58,578 nucleotides of DNA. Origin: Myxococcota bacterium (GTDB taxonomy: Bacteria; Myxococcota_A; UBA9160; UBA4427). The stretch lies in the NCBI GenBank assembly GCA_029243605.1, contig JAQWRT010000086.1, positions 1-58,578 on the forward strand, given 5' to 3'. Shown here one piece after another: positions 9,531 through 18,250 of the stretch. The notes below the pieces were generated by a model. That model made no database searches and was not told the origin of the DNA. It saw only the letters and a list, made by a program, of their open reading frames with translations. Made by a program: the position numbers and the translations under genes. Numbering within the stretch: the stretch's first letter is position 1; each line of letters begins with the position of its first letter.

Positions 9531-10649
9531 CTAGCGGCCGGCAAATTCTTCGGCCTCTTCGCTTCTGCTTCGCCATCGGGTGAGGCGCGTCCCCGGGTAG
9601 AAGCTACTGAGGATCTCCGTGTAGAGCGCCCCTTCCCGGGCCATGCCCTGGGCGCCCCACTGACTCATGCCGACGCCGTGTCCCCGACCCGAGCCGACGA
9701 ACACAAAAAAACCATCCTTCACGCTCAACTCGAAGAGTGTGCTCTTCAACGCCGACTCGCCCACCACTGATCGCAGTTTCTGGCCCGAAAGCCGAATTTC
9801 GCCTCCACTCCCCATAAAACGAAGTTTGACTACCCGCCCACTCTCCGACCGCGCCAGCACCTGGGCCGCCCACACGTCGCCGACGCTCATCCCCATGCCA
9901 TCCAGAAGTTGGCCCATTGTGGTGCGCGAAACCGCCGTGCGCCAGTACGTATCGGGCGAGTCGTCCTCCCCCTTGACCTCATTGCTCGTCAAATAGGACA
10001 AGTGCTGGCCCCAAACCTCCTGGGCGCTCGCTGTACGGCCTCCAGAAGCCGAATGAAAAGCCGCCAGAATGGGCTCCCCCCGCCAGGTCAAGACCTCGCA
10101 GCGCGTGGCCGCCACGGCCCGCTCCACGGATTTAAGCGGCCGCCCCAGGGCGAAGACCTGATGTCGGGTATTCGCCTCCACATCGTAGGGCCGCCGAGCC
10201 CGAGTCAATTGCTGGTGCAAACCGTAGCTCCGACTGGCTACCGCCTGGGCACGCAGAGCATGGGCCTGCCAGAGTGCGGGAATTTCCCCCTTGAGGACGC
10301 CGGCCACGTAGATTTCGAGTGGCACCTCGGCGATCAGCCCCAGGCCACCCTTGAGGGGCACTACCGACAGCACGCCGGGCACCCGCTCACCGGCCAGACG
10401 AGCCTGGCCGGGCGCGCTCCGCCAGACCTTTCGCTCCGACCCGTTAATTCGTAAACGACCCTGGGAAGCCAGTTCGAAATCATGGGGCTTGCCCTGGCTG
10501 ACCAAACTGAAGGCGGACCCCCGCCGTTCGAGCAGAACTCGAATGGTCGTATCGCACGCTGGATCCGCCAGCGCACACACCGGAACGATCACAGTGAAAA
10601 CGACCACTGCCATCAGCCCGACTCGTCCCCCCACGAGAATGGCCTGCAT
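9531..10649 (-). CDS. SpoIID/LytB domain exported protein
   Basis: A 372-residue exported protein with an N-terminal signal segment (GLMAVVVFTVIVPVCALAD). Family signatures include LEIYVAGVLKGEIPALW, ALRAQAVASRSYGL, FHSASGGRTASAQEVWG and the C-terminal GRGHGVGMSQWGAQGMA. In Bacillus, SpoIID is a lytic transglycosylase acting on denuded glycan strands in the engulfing septum. In Gram-negative bacteria related proteins are presumed to remodel peptidoglycan but are mostly uncharacterised. It sits between metK and yajC on the same strand. Nothing nearby suggests sporulation. The family is confident; the exact substrate is unknown. Confidence 0.88.
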   Translation of the reverse strand: MQAILVGGRVGLMAVVVFTVIVPVCALADPACDTTIRVLLERRGSAFSLVSQGKPHDFELASQGRLRINGSERKVWRSAPGQARLAGERVPGVLSVVPLKGGLGLIAEVPLEIYVAGVLKGEIPALWQAHALRAQAVASRSYGLHQQLTRARRPYDVEANTRHQVFALGRPLKSVERAVAATRCEVLTWRGEPILAAFHSASGGRTASAQEVWGQHLSYLTSNEVKGEDDSPDTYWRTAVSRTTMGQLLDGMGMSVGDVWAAQVLARSESGRVVKLRFMGSGGEIRLSGQKLRSVVGESALKSTLFELSVKDGFFVFVGSGRGHGVGMSQWGAQGMAREGALYTEILSSFYPGTRLTRWRSRSEEAEEFAGR

Positions 10650-10727
10650 TGCGCAGTCTTGATCGCACGAAGTTCGCGCCGGGTCAAGGGAATCGCGCGG
10701 GATTGTTAATCTTTTTCGATCCCGAGC

Positions 10728-11891
10728 TCAGAGGTCCCCGCGAATCGCCTCGGCACGATCGGTTTCCTCCCACGGGAAGCCGGCATCCTCCCGGCCAAAA
10801 TGGCCGTGGTAGGAGGTGGCGCGGTAAATCGGCCGCCGCAGGTCGAGCATTTCATCGATGCCCCGGGGCGTCAGGTCGAAATGCTTGCGAACGATCTGTT
10901 CGAGACGGGCCATACCCAAATCGCTGGTGCCAAAGGTCTCCACCCGAATCGAAAGGGGCTCGGCTACACCGATGGCGTAGGCGAGTTGGACCTCGCAGCG
11001 CCGGGCGGCCCCGGCAGCCACCAAATTCTTCGCCACATAACGGCTCGCGTAGGCGGCACTTCGGTCGACCTTTGAGGGATCCTTGCCCGAGAAAGCTCCA
11101 CCTCCATGGCGTCCCATCCCCCCGTAGGTATCGACGATGATCTTTCTTCCGGTCAAGCCCGCGTCACCCATAGGCCCGCCCACCACGAATCGCCCGGTGG
11201 GATTCACATGAAAGATCGTGTCGTTATCGAGGAGTTCGGAAGGCACGCTCGAGCGAATCACCCGCTCGACAAGATCTTCCTTCAGGCGTTCGTGCCGGAC
11301 GTCCGGGGAGTGTTGCGTGGAAACCACCACCGTATCGACCCGGGCCGCCCTTCCCTCGTCGTCGTATTGCATCGTGACCTGGCTCTTGGCATCCGGGCGT
11401 AGATAGTCCAATTCGCCCGATTCAAAACAGGCACGGTGTGCCTCGATCATCTTGTGCGCATAGCGGATCGGAGCGGGCATCAGTTCGGGGGTTTCATCAC
11501 AGGCATAGCCAAACATCATGCCCTGGTCCCCCGCGCCCTGCTCCTTATGAAGCCCTTCGCCTTCGCTGACGCCCTGAGAAATATCCGGCGACTGCCGCCC
11601 CAGAGCCACCATGACACCGCAGGTCGACGCATCGAAGCCCATGTCGGAGCTCGTGTAGCCAATATCGTGGACTACGTTGCGCACGAGAGGCTGGATTTCC
11701 ACCTCGGCCTTCGTCGTCACCTCGCCGCAGATGAGGATCAGCCCCGTGGTGGTCGCCGTCTCGCAGGCGACCCGGGAGGCGGGGTCCTGGGCCAGCATTG
11801 CATCCAGGACCGCGTCGGAGATCTGGTCGCACATCTTGTCCGGATGGCCCATGGAGACCGACTCGGAAGTGAAGAACGAACGGTTGGCCAT
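10728..11891 (-). CDS. metK: S-adenosylmethionine synthase
   Basis: MetK makes S-adenosylmethionine from methionine and ATP in the cytoplasm. At 387 residues it has normal family length, with [21 protein letters not shown] at the N-terminus, the ATP/phosphate loop [12 protein letters not shown], and [20 protein letters not shown] with the following [19 protein letters not shown]. The start ATG 11891 has AGGAG nine bases upstream. It is downstream of the HPr gene across a 142-base gap that looks structured, which suggests separate control of metK. Confidence 0.96.
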   Translation of the reverse strand: MANRSFFTSESVSMGHPDKMCDQISDAVLDAMLAQDPASRVACETATTTGLILICGEVTTKAEVEIQPLVRNVVHDIGYTSSDMGFDASTCGVMVALGRQSPDISQGVSEGEGLHKEQGAGDQGMMFGYACDETPELMPAPIRYAHKMIEAHRACFESGELDYLRPDAKSQVTMQYDDEGRAARVDTVVVSTQHSPDVRHERLKEDLVERVIRSSVPSELLDNDTIFHVNPTGRFVVGGPMGDAGLTGRKIIVDTYGGMGRHGGGAFSGKDPSKVDRSAAYASRYVAKNLVAAGAARRCEVQLAYAIGVAEPLSIRVETFGTSDLGMARLEQIVRKHFDLTPRGIDEMLDLRRPIYRATSYHGHFGREDAGFPWEETDRAEAIRGDL

Positions 11892-12033
11892 CGCTTTTTT
11901 CTCCTGACTCTTGAAGGCTGCCGATCCCGCACACTCGGGCTTCGGAGATCATCTCCCCCGAACTCAGAGTTCCGGACGGGGTTCGTAGGTGGCTGAGCAA
12001 TGTAGGCAAGGGGCGGCCGGGCTGAAACCCCTA
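11892..12033 (-). promoter_or_regulatory. Structured metK 5' leader (candidate riboswitch or attenuator)
   Basis: Read 5' to 3' on the minus strand, the HPr-metK gap holds a chain of stem-loops. There is an early AGGGG/CCCCT pairing, then GAACT-CTG-AGTTC extended by an outer CC/GG pairing, then GGAGA-TGA-TCTCC. Last comes a GAAG/CTTC-enclosed hairpin with an inner CCCG/CGGG. The metK Shine-Dalgarno follows directly. It matches none of the SAM-I, SAM-II or SAH riboswitch consensus patterns I know. A regulatory leader is an inference from pairing and gene context. Confidence 0.35.
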
Positions 12034-12315
12034 TCACGCGTCTCCCGGCGCCGCCTCAAGCAGGGAGCCCAGCTCTGAAACGGCCCGCTCTGCATCGTCG
12101 CCCTCAGCCCTTATCTTAAGGGTACTCCCATGCTCGGCCGCTAGGGATAGGATCGAGAGAATGCTGCAGCCGCTCACCCACTCATCCCCACGGCCAACCG
12201 TAACCTCGCTGGCAAAACGACTGGCCAGGGACACAAACTGGCCGGCCGGTCGGGCATGAAGGCCCAACTCGGCGCGTACGACAAAGCTGCGCTCAACGAT
12301 GCTTTCCTCGCTCAC
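12034..12315 (-). CDS. Phosphocarrier protein HPr
   Basis: HPr relays phosphate from enzyme I to EIIA proteins. The 93-residue protein has the active-site LGLHARPAG with His20. It also has a SGCSILSILSLAA segment whose first Ser (about residue 51) corresponds to Ser46, the HPr-kinase target in other bacteria. Its ATG overlaps the EIIA stop by 4 bases. No enzyme I gene and no HPr kinase lie in the window, so phosphate entry must come from elsewhere. Regulatory rather than sugar-transport PTS is the natural reading, since no EIIB/C/D is present. Confidence 0.92.
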   Translation of the reverse strand: MSEESIVERSFVVRAELGLHARPAGQFVSLASRFASEVTVGRGDEWVSGCSILSILSLAAEHGSTLKIRAEGDDAERAVSELGSLLEAAPGDA

Positions 12316-12725
12316 TCGGAGCTCCCCTCCGGAAGCAACTGGCTGGCCACCGAGATGTTGCGCTGACCGTACTCCTTGATGGATTTTGCGAGTTCCTCGA
12401 GGGTTTCCTTGCCCTTGGGGTTGGCCAACTTGACGAGCATCGGGAGATTCATCCCGGTAACGACTTCCACGTGGCGTTCTTCGTGGAAGGAGAGCGCGAT
12501 ATTCGACGGGCTTCCGCCGAACATGTCGGTCAGGATGAGCACCCCTTCATCCTCATCCGCCGCGCGAATACCATCCAGGATCTTCGCACGCATCTCATCC
12601 AGCTTGTCTCCCTCCTCGAAAGAGATCGCGTGAAATTCCCTCGCATCGGGAACAATCAACTTCAACGCCCTGAGGAACTCCTTCCCCAGGTCGCAGTGCG
12701 TCACGATTACCAATCCCACTGCCAT
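12312..12725 (-). CDS. PTS mannose/fructose-type EIIA component
   Basis: A 137-residue single-domain EIIA of the mannose family, with the phosphorylatable His10 in VIVTHCDLG and the typical VLILTDMFGGSPSN and GMNLPMLVKLA segments. In full systems it passes phosphate to EIIB; here no EIIB, EIIC or EIID gene follows. A signalling role is therefore likely, as proposed for orphan EIIA(Man) proteins in this lineage. Its start overlaps the rapZ stop (TGATG) and its stop overlaps HPr, so three genes are coupled. Confidence 0.9.
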   Translation of the reverse strand: MAVGLVIVTHCDLGKEFLRALKLIVPDAREFHAISFEEGDKLDEMRAKILDGIRAADEDEGVLILTDMFGGSPSNIALSFHEERHVEVVTGMNLPMLVKLANPKGKETLEELAKSIKEYGQRNISVASQLLPEGSSE

Positions 12726-13594
12726 CAGGACTTCTCCACGTCGCGATGCAACACGTTCACCTCTCGGTCACTCTCCTGGAGCCAGACCTTCAGAGCCTCG
12801 GTCATTGCCACAGATCGATGCCTGCCGCCGGTGCAGCCGATGCCTACGGTCACATAGGCTTTCCCTTCCTTATCGTAGAGGGGCAACATGTAGGCGATAA
12901 ACTCCTTCAGCCGGCCAAGAAACTCTTTCCCACGCTCACTCTCCAGCACGTAATCAGAAACCGCGCCATCGAGGCCCGACCGAGCCCGGAGGTCCGCGTC
13001 AAAATAGGGGTTGGGTAGAAAACGCATATCGAAGAGCAGCTCCACCGAGGGGGGCGTACCGTAGCGAAAACCGAAAGAGACTAGGCTGATCACCGTAGGC
13101 CTCGACTCGCCCAGGACGTGCCCCACCACCCGGGATTTCAACTGGTGAACGTTCAGCCCTGTGGTGTCGATCACCTGATCCGCCAGGCCCGCAGCATCGG
13201 CGAGCAGGGCTCGCTCTCGGCTGACCCCATCGGCGACGCTGCCCTCGGGCGAGAGCGGATGCACTCTTCGTGTCTCTCGGTAGCGCTTCTCGATCACCTC
13301 GTCGGAGCAATCCAGGAAGAGAACTTCGATCGCCCCTTCCCCGCTCCGGAGCCGCTTCACGACGTCGGGAAAACTCTGCAGGAAGCGCTGCTCACGGGCG
13401 TCCACCGCGAGTGCGATTTGCTCCACCGCGGGATTCGACTGGGCGCACAGGTCTATAAATTGGCCAATCAAGGGCGTGGGCAAATTATCAATGCAGTAAA
13501 AGCCCAGGTCTTCGAGTGCGGCCATCGCGGTGCTCTTGCCGCTTCCTGACAGACCGGCCACGAAAACGACGCGAGGCTGGACGACTTCGCTCAT
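12725..13594 (-). CDS. rapZ: RNase adapter protein RapZ
   Basis: RapZ is a nucleotide-binding protein that in enterobacteria recruits RNase E to GlmZ-type sRNAs and so controls glucosamine-6-phosphate synthesis. At 289 residues it is of normal size, with Walker A GLSGSGKS (residues 14-21). The C-terminal domain carries VTVGIGCTGGRHRSVAM, and FGFRYGTPPSVELLFDMRF is conserved. The start ATG 13594 is preceded by GGGAGG. Outside enterobacteria its RNA targets are mostly unknown. A 199-base gap separates it from ptsN, the position where hprK is usual in related genomes. Confidence 0.94.
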   Translation of the reverse strand: MSEVVQPRVVFVAGLSGSGKSTAMAALEDLGFYCIDNLPTPLIGQFIDLCAQSNPAVEQIALAVDAREQRFLQSFPDVVKRLRSGEGAIEVLFLDCSDEVIEKRYRETRRVHPLSPEGSVADGVSRERALLADAAGLADQVIDTTGLNVHQLKSRVVGHVLGESRPTVISLVSFGFRYGTPPSVELLFDMRFLPNPYFDADLRARSGLDGAVSDYVLESERGKEFLGRLKEFIAYMLPLYDKEGKAYVTVGIGCTGGRHRSVAMTEALKVWLQESDREVNVLHRDVEKS

Positions 13595-13793
13595 TCTTTC
13601 GACCTCCCATCGGTCTCGGGAAATTAACCCGCGAACTCAACTCGTAATTGACCGGCATCCCCTGATGCCCTTGCCCCGGAACCAAGGCTCCGGATCCAAG
13701 CCAAGCCATCGTCACCGGGAAACGCGACCCGCTCTCCGGGACGGGCACCCGGTCCCATCAATCATCTGCCACGGGCAGAATGGAACCCGGCCT
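13595..13793 (-). other. ptsN-rapZ intergenic region with two hairpins; hprK absent
   Basis: This 199-base spacer has no credible coding frame and no HPr-kinase signature (no P-loop). On the minus strand, directly after ptsN, it has a hairpin TCTGCC/GGCAGA with a 3-base loop (13765-13779). A CCGGG/CCCGG stem with a 7-base loop containing the CCGGGTGCC core follows near 13737-13753. Neither has a U-tract. They may act as factor-dependent terminators or mRNA stabilisers between ptsN and rapZ. Confidence 0.4.
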
Positions 13794-14258
13794 TCAAAAT
13801 TTGCCGTCCTCGTCGGCGATCGCCGTGAGAATACCTTCGAGGTCGACTGCCTCGGACAGCTTCTTGCGGAACTCTCCGTTCCGACAAAACCGGGATATTC
13901 GCGCAAGCGCCTTCAGGTGCTGCCTGCCCCCGGCGTGCTCGGGGACCACGAGAAGGAAGAAGAGTTCTGTCGGCTGACCGTCGATGGAATCGAAATCCAG
14001 CCCATCCCTGCATCGGGCAAAGCCAGCCACGAGCCCGTCGAGGCCTGGGAGTTTGCCGTGGGGGATGGCCACGCCCTCGCCAATCCCCGTGCTCTGGAGC
14101 GCCTCGCGCTCCACCAGCACCTCCATGAGGCGGTCCGGCTCGATGGAGGGCACAGCGCTGGCCAGCGCCCGCGCCATCTCCTCCAACACGCCGTCTTTGG
14201 TCGTTGATGCTACGTCCAGGATGACTGCGTCCCGGACGAGAATATCCATGATTCTCAT
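13794..14258 (-). CDS. ptsN: PTS IIA-like nitrogen regulatory protein (EIIA-Ntr)
   Basis: EIIA-Ntr is the output protein of the nitrogen-related PTS, adjusting potassium transport, sigma-54 output and stress responses according to phosphorylation. The 154 residues have the active-site pattern STGIGEGVAIPHGKLPG with His67, and LFFLLVVPEHAGGRQHL, both diagnostic. ATG 14258 has AGGAGG upstream. It follows rpoN by 36 bases, the usual neighbourhood. A TrkH potassium channel subunit lies a few kb upstream, an established regulatory partner class of EIIA-Ntr in other bacteria. Confidence 0.94.
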   Translation of the reverse strand: MRIMDILVRDAVILDVASTTKDGVLEEMARALASAVPSIEPDRLMEVLVEREALQSTGIGEGVAIPHGKLPGLDGLVAGFARCRDGLDFDSIDGQPTELFFLLVVPEHAGGRQHLKALARISRFCRNGEFRKKLSEAVDLEGILTAIADEDGKF

Positions 14259-14294
14259 GCCGCCTCCTTGCTTGGCGGCCGGAAATCTATCCCA

Positions 14295-15869
14295 CTATCC
14301 GACCTCTCGCCGCTTGGTCGAGGACAGGATATTGAGCGATTCCCGGTACTTTGTGACGGTGCGCCGGGCGATATCAATATTGATACTTTTCAGCTCTTCA
14401 ACGATTTTCTGGTCCGAGAGCGGCTTCGAGGGGTTCTCGGAGGCCACCAGCTTACGAATCTCCTCTTTCACGCTCTCGCTGGCCACCGCATCGCCCTCGA
14501 CTCGGCTGATCGAGGAGTTGAAAAAGTATTTGAGCTCGAAAATCCCCTGGGGTGTATGCATGTACTTGTTCGTCGTCACCCGGCTCACGGTGGACTCGTG
14601 CATCTCGATATCCTCGGCCACATCCCGAAGATTCAGCGGCTTGAGCGAGGAAACCCCGGATTCGAAGAAGTCCCGTTGGTAACCGATAATGCTCTCGGTC
14701 ACCTTGTAGATCGTCCGCTGTCGCTGATGGATCGACTTGATCAGCCAGAGCGCCGCGCGAACCTTGTCCTGGACGTAGTTCTTGGTCTCCCGACTCTCGC
14801 TCCCCGAGGAGCTATCCGTCGCGAGGACATTCTTGTACACATTGTTGATCTTGAGACGGGGAAGTCCCTCTTCGTTCAGTTGGATATGAAATTCACCGGC
14901 GACCTTGTACACATAGATATCGGGAATGATGTAAACCGGTTCATCGCCCCCGAAAGCCCGTGCCGGACGGGGTTCTAGGCCAGCGATCTCGCGCACCGCA
15001 ACCGAGACCTCTTCGATGGGGGCTTCCAATGATCGGGCGATCTTTTTGAGGTCCCGCTTCTGAAGTAGGTCGATATGGTCTTCCACGATGCTCAGCACCC
15101 ATGGACCCATATTCCCGTTCGCGTGAATCTGAATCAGCAGGCATTCCCGGAGATCCCGGGCGGCCACCCCAACCGGGTCCAGGTTCTGGACCTTCGCCAG
15201 AACCGCGGTCACCCGCTCTGCCTCGACATTTGCCTGACCTGCGACTTCTTCAACCGTCGCGATCAGATAACCCTTCTCGTCGAGGTTGCCGATGATCCAC
15301 TCGGCAATGGCCACCTCGAAGGCATCGAAATCCGAGAGCTGAATCTGCCAGGAGAGGTGCTCGGCAAGATTGGGAGCTCGGCTCAAGGTCGCCTCTATAC
15401 TCGGACGTCCATCGTCGTCACCCGGAGCCCGGCCCTCGAGACCGGTGAGCGGATGCGAGTCCATGTAGTCGTCCCACTGCACGTCGGCAATCTTGTCTGC
15501 ATCCGTGGGGGAATCCGACTCGCCGCTCTCGGCAGCAGCATCGGACGATTCTTCGCCGCTCAAGTCCGACGCCATCTCCAGCGCGCCGAGTTCCCGGCCT
15601 TCCTCTTCCCCGTCCCCGGCACTCGCCTCGCCCGAGTCGGCCGCCCTATCCTGCTCGCCCAGGGACTCCGGAGTTTCGTCACGGATCTCGGCGTCGGTGG
15701 CCTCTTCGCGATCTTCCTCGTCCAGGCAGGGATTCTCCTGGAGTTCCTCCTGAACCAAGCTCACGAGCTCGAGCTGGTTCAGTTGGAGCAGCTTGATCGC
15801 CTGCTGAAGCTGGGGCGTCATCACCAGCGTCTGCTGCATCTTGAGCTGCTGTTTGAGTTCGATGGCCAT
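14295..15869 (-). CDS. rpoN: RNA polymerase sigma-54 factor
   Basis: Sigma-54 recognises -24/-12 promoters and needs AAA+ activators. The 524 residues show the Gln/Leu-rich region I (ELKQQLKMQQTLVMTPQLQQ), an acidic Ser/Glu-rich region II (about residues 50-125), and the core-binding domain. The C-terminal RpoN box ARRTVTKYRESL is present. ATG 15869 is chosen because it begins the conserved region I; the Shine-Dalgarno is weak. It is followed by ptsN. The usual upstream lptA/lptB and downstream hpf genes of this locus are missing here. Confidence 0.95.
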   Translation of the reverse strand: MAIELKQQLKMQQTLVMTPQLQQAIKLLQLNQLELVSLVQEELQENPCLDEEDREEATDAEIRDETPESLGEQDRAADSGEASAGDGEEEGRELGALEMASDLSGEESSDAAAESGESDSPTDADKIADVQWDDYMDSHPLTGLEGRAPGDDDGRPSIEATLSRAPNLAEHLSWQIQLSDFDAFEVAIAEWIIGNLDEKGYLIATVEEVAGQANVEAERVTAVLAKVQNLDPVGVAARDLRECLLIQIHANGNMGPWVLSIVEDHIDLLQKRDLKKIARSLEAPIEEVSVAVREIAGLEPRPARAFGGDEPVYIIPDIYVYKVAGEFHIQLNEEGLPRLKINNVYKNVLATDSSSGSESRETKNYVQDKVRAALWLIKSIHQRQRTIYKVTESIIGYQRDFFESGVSSLKPLNLRDVAEDIEMHESTVSRVTTNKYMHTPQGIFELKYFFNSSISRVEGDAVASESVKEEIRKLVASENPSKPLSDQKIVEELKSINIDIARRTVTKYRESLNILSSTKRREVG

Positions 15870-16214
15870 GTGTGTTTGCTTGGATTCCCCGAGGAGTTAC
15901 TGGGAGACTAGCGGGATACTCGCCCCCACTATACTGACGTCCCCAAGGCCCTCTTTCTTGAGTGCCGATTTGCCCTTATTCCAAGGCGTTGCGCCCCAGC
16001 TTCGAATAGGCGAGAGAGGGCTTGAGCGCGCCCCACAAAGCGCTGATTATCGGCTGAAATCCCCCCGCAGCTCGATTGGGGGCAATTTACCTCGCCTTGT
16101 CATTTCCCAGGCCGTCGCCTCTTCGGGGGACAGTTCACTCCCAGGGCGGCCACGGAAACCGGGCTCGTTCGGGCCCTTTACGGCCCCAAATCGCCCGTCT
16201 TCCTCGTCGGTGGG
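15870..16214. other. Intergenic region upstream of rpoN, no convincing gene
   Basis: 345 bases without a supported coding frame. A possible minus-strand -10 hexamer TATAGT lies at 15928-15933, about 60 bases before rpoN, without a clear -35. A GGGCTCG-TT-CGGGCCC hairpin near 16160-16180 may mark the end of the small gene at 16215. Several frames stay open by composition only. Confidence 0.4.
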
Positions 16215-16490
16215 CTAGTCCGTCCGACCGAAAACCGTCTTGAAGGGTTCCTGGGAGCCGACCCAGTAGGCCGGCCTCAGAATAAGGTAGTCGAAAACAA
16301 CGCCCACGGGATAGATCACGTACGCCACGATTCGCAGCGGATTGCCCGCCTGCGAGGGTTCGTAGTCTTCCGCGCTGGCCGGCGAGGCAGAGCCACAAGC
16401 CACCAAAACGAGAACGAGCAGAGCTGCGCGCCACCCGCCCCGAGTCGAGCGTTCGCCAATCGCCATTTCACATCGCCTTCGATTATTCAT
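16215..16490 (-). CDS. Small exported protein of unknown function
   Basis: A 91-residue protein with an N-terminal signal-type hydrophobic segment (AALLVLVLVACGSASPASA) ending in VLVACGS, compatible with a lipoprotein or Sec signal. A conserved-looking mature part follows, NPLRIVAYVIYPVGVVFDY, with a WVGSQEPFKTVFG tail. I have the impression of similar short proteins in other former Deltaproteobacteria, but no function is known to me. ATG 16490 is used; ATG 16466 is an alternative. It lies downstream of trkH on the same strand, with a strong inverted repeat between them. Confidence 0.62.
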   Translation of the reverse strand: MNNRRRCEMAIGERSTRGGWRAALLVLVLVACGSASPASAEDYEPSQAGNPLRIVAYVIYPVGVVFDYLILRPAYWVGSQEPFKTVFGRTD

Positions 16491-16506
16491 TGCTGGTTCC
16501 CCCGTT

Positions 16507-16530
16507 CACCCCGGGCTCGCGCCCCGGGTG
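16507..16530 (-). terminator. GC-rich hairpin downstream of trkH
   Basis: Ten-base arms (CACCCCGGGC and GCCCCGGGTG) pair with a single C-C mismatch around a TCGC loop. It lies between the trkH stop and the next minus-strand gene. There is no U-tract, so intrinsic termination is doubtful. It shares the CCCGGGTG core with other intergenic repeats in the window. Confidence 0.45.
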
Positions 16531-16584
16531 CCCTCACTCGAACACAATCTAGCCCTTCGCCGCCGAGATGGCAGCCTGGGCCCC

Positions 16585-18030
16585 TCAGCGCCTCCAGAAA
16601 GCGGGGCTCAGCAGGACCAAGACGGTAAAAATTTCCAATCGGCCCGCAATCATGCAAAACGCCAGGGCGATCTTCACCGGCGCAGGAAAATGGGCAAAGT
16701 GGTCGAAAGCGCCGATTTCCCCCAACCCCGGCCCCACGTTCGCGACACTCGTGATGCCTCCCGAGAGAGCGGTCTCCAGATCGTAGCCGTAGGCCGCGAT
16801 CATCAGGGTCATCACCCCGATCAGCGCCAAATAGACCGCGAGAAAGACCCAAACCGCCGCGAGGACATCGTCGGGGACGGGCTTTCCCGCGTGCTGCACC
16901 GGGGAGCGAACCGCGTTGCGGTGCCCCGCCGTCTTCAAATTCTTGCGAACGGCATCGATGACGAGCACCACCCGCAAACTCTTGACTCCTCCCCCGGTCG
17001 AACCCGCCATTGCCCCGAGGATCATAAGAATCAGGAGGATCACATGGGCAAAGGTCGACCACCGCTCGAAATCGGCCGTGGCATAGCCAGTCCCCGTCGA
17101 TAGCGAGACCACCGTAAAAAGAATCTGGCGGAAGACCAGCGGCTCGCCGTCGGCGTTTGTTTGACCGAGCATGCCGAAGGCCATGGCTGCTGTGGCCAAT
17201 ACGGCCAGGGACAGGAAATATCGCAGTTCCCGATCTCGAATCACCGACCGCCCCTGGCCTGCAAGCAGCTTGTAGTGCAGGACAAAATTCACGCCGGCCA
17301 GCACCATGAAAACGATCACGATGGATTCCACCGCCGCCGAGTCGAACGACCCGATGGATGCATTCCGGGTCGAAAACCCGCCCGTGCTCAGGGTCGTGAG
17401 CGAGTGACAAAGCGCGTCGAAGCCGGTCATCCCGGCAACCCAGAGGGCCAGCACCTCCATCGCCGTCAAACCCACATAGATGAACCAAAGTCTTCGCGCG
17501 GTTTCGGCTACCCGAGGACGGATCTTCTCGGTCACCGGCCCCGGAACCTCGGCCTTGAAGAGTTGCATGCCGCCGATCCCCAGAATCGGCATCAGCGCGA
17601 TGGTAAAGACGACGATTCCCATCCCCCCTAACCACTGGGTCATGGACCGCCAGAGCAGCAGGGAACGCGGCCGGCTCTCGATCTCGGTCAGGACCGTAGA
17701 GCCCGTAGTGGTGAAGCCCGAGACCGACTCGAAGAGCGCGTCCACCGGCCCCAAAGCGCCGGTGGCCAGGTACGGGAGCGCCCCGAATAGGGAGGCCAAC
17801 AACCACGCCCCGGTGACGATAAAGAAGCCGTCCCGCGGCCGGATCCGAATATTCTCAGGGGTCACCCCCAGGGCAGCCGGAAGCCCAAGAGCTAGGGCGA
17901 TGGCTCCAGCGGCGAGAAAGGGCGCCAGGGGCTCTCCGAAATAGAAAGCCGCCATCAGGGGGATGGCTTGCACCCCCCCCAGGAAAACCAATAACCACCC
18001 CGCCAAACGAGCCGAGAGCAGGATATTCAC
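16585..18030 (-). CDS. trkH: Trk-type potassium uptake protein TrkH
   Basis: TrkH is the potassium-translocating membrane subunit of the Trk system, normally gated by TrkA. The 481 residues give ten or more hydrophobic segments and four pore-loop motifs with filter glycines: VSGFTTTGST, LTTLSTGGFST, VSLSTGTGYAT and ITSVANVGPGLG. I prefer the GTG at 18030 because it starts the family-like NILLSARLAGWLL helix. The frame remains open to ATG 18144, which would add a charged, non-family leader. No trkA is adjacent. A link to EIIA-Ntr control is possible but inferred. Confidence 0.9.
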   Translation of the reverse strand: MNILLSARLAGWLLVFLGGVQAIPLMAAFYFGEPLAPFLAAGAIALALGLPAALGVTPENIRIRPRDGFFIVTGAWLLASLFGALPYLATGALGPVDALFESVSGFTTTGSTVLTEIESRPRSLLLWRSMTQWLGGMGIVVFTIALMPILGIGGMQLFKAEVPGPVTEKIRPRVAETARRLWFIYVGLTAMEVLALWVAGMTGFDALCHSLTTLSTGGFSTRNASIGSFDSAAVESIVIVFMVLAGVNFVLHYKLLAGQGRSVIRDRELRYFLSLAVLATAAMAFGMLGQTNADGEPLVFRQILFTVVSLSTGTGYATADFERWSTFAHVILLILMILGAMAGSTGGGVKSLRVVLVIDAVRKNLKTAGHRNAVRSPVQHAGKPVPDDVLAAVWVFLAVYLALIGVMTLMIAAYGYDLETALSGGITSVANVGPGLGEIGAFDHFAHFPAPVKIALAFCMIAGRLEIFTVLVLLSPAFWRR

Positions 18031-18250
18031 AGCCCCGGAGCCCCCCAATTCATCGCTCGCCCACTTCAACGGGCGCGCCAAGCCTACAGTACGACGCCCC
18101 GGCCTGCGGATCATCAAGACCGATGCTTGGCGCCGAGCGGGCAACTTTGAAAAATTTCCCTATAGATTTCTATCGGACAGGTCGCTCCAGAGCTTTATTG
18201 GGAAGGTAATTGTCGAATTTTAATCGTATATCGAGCCCTGATAGGTCATT

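Noticed and set aside
9531..10649. SpoIID as a sign of a spore-forming Firmicute
   Set aside because: SecDF/YajC layout, TolC, lipoproteins and the rpoN-ptsN-rapZ block indicate a Gram-negative; SpoIID-domain proteins occur there too.
11960..12000. tRNA-like GGGGTTCG stretch
   Set aside because: No acceptor stem or anticodon arm can be formed; it belongs to the metK leader stems.
15841..16218. Plus-strand 125-codon frame in the gap upstream of rpoN
   Set aside because: Starts inside rpoN on the opposite strand, no ribosome-binding site, low-complexity Ser/Pro/Arg composition.
16487..17806. Minus-strand 439-codon frame overlapping trkH
   Set aside because: It is an alternative frame of the same strand; the TrkH pore motifs are in the other frame and this one is low-complexity Arg/Gly.
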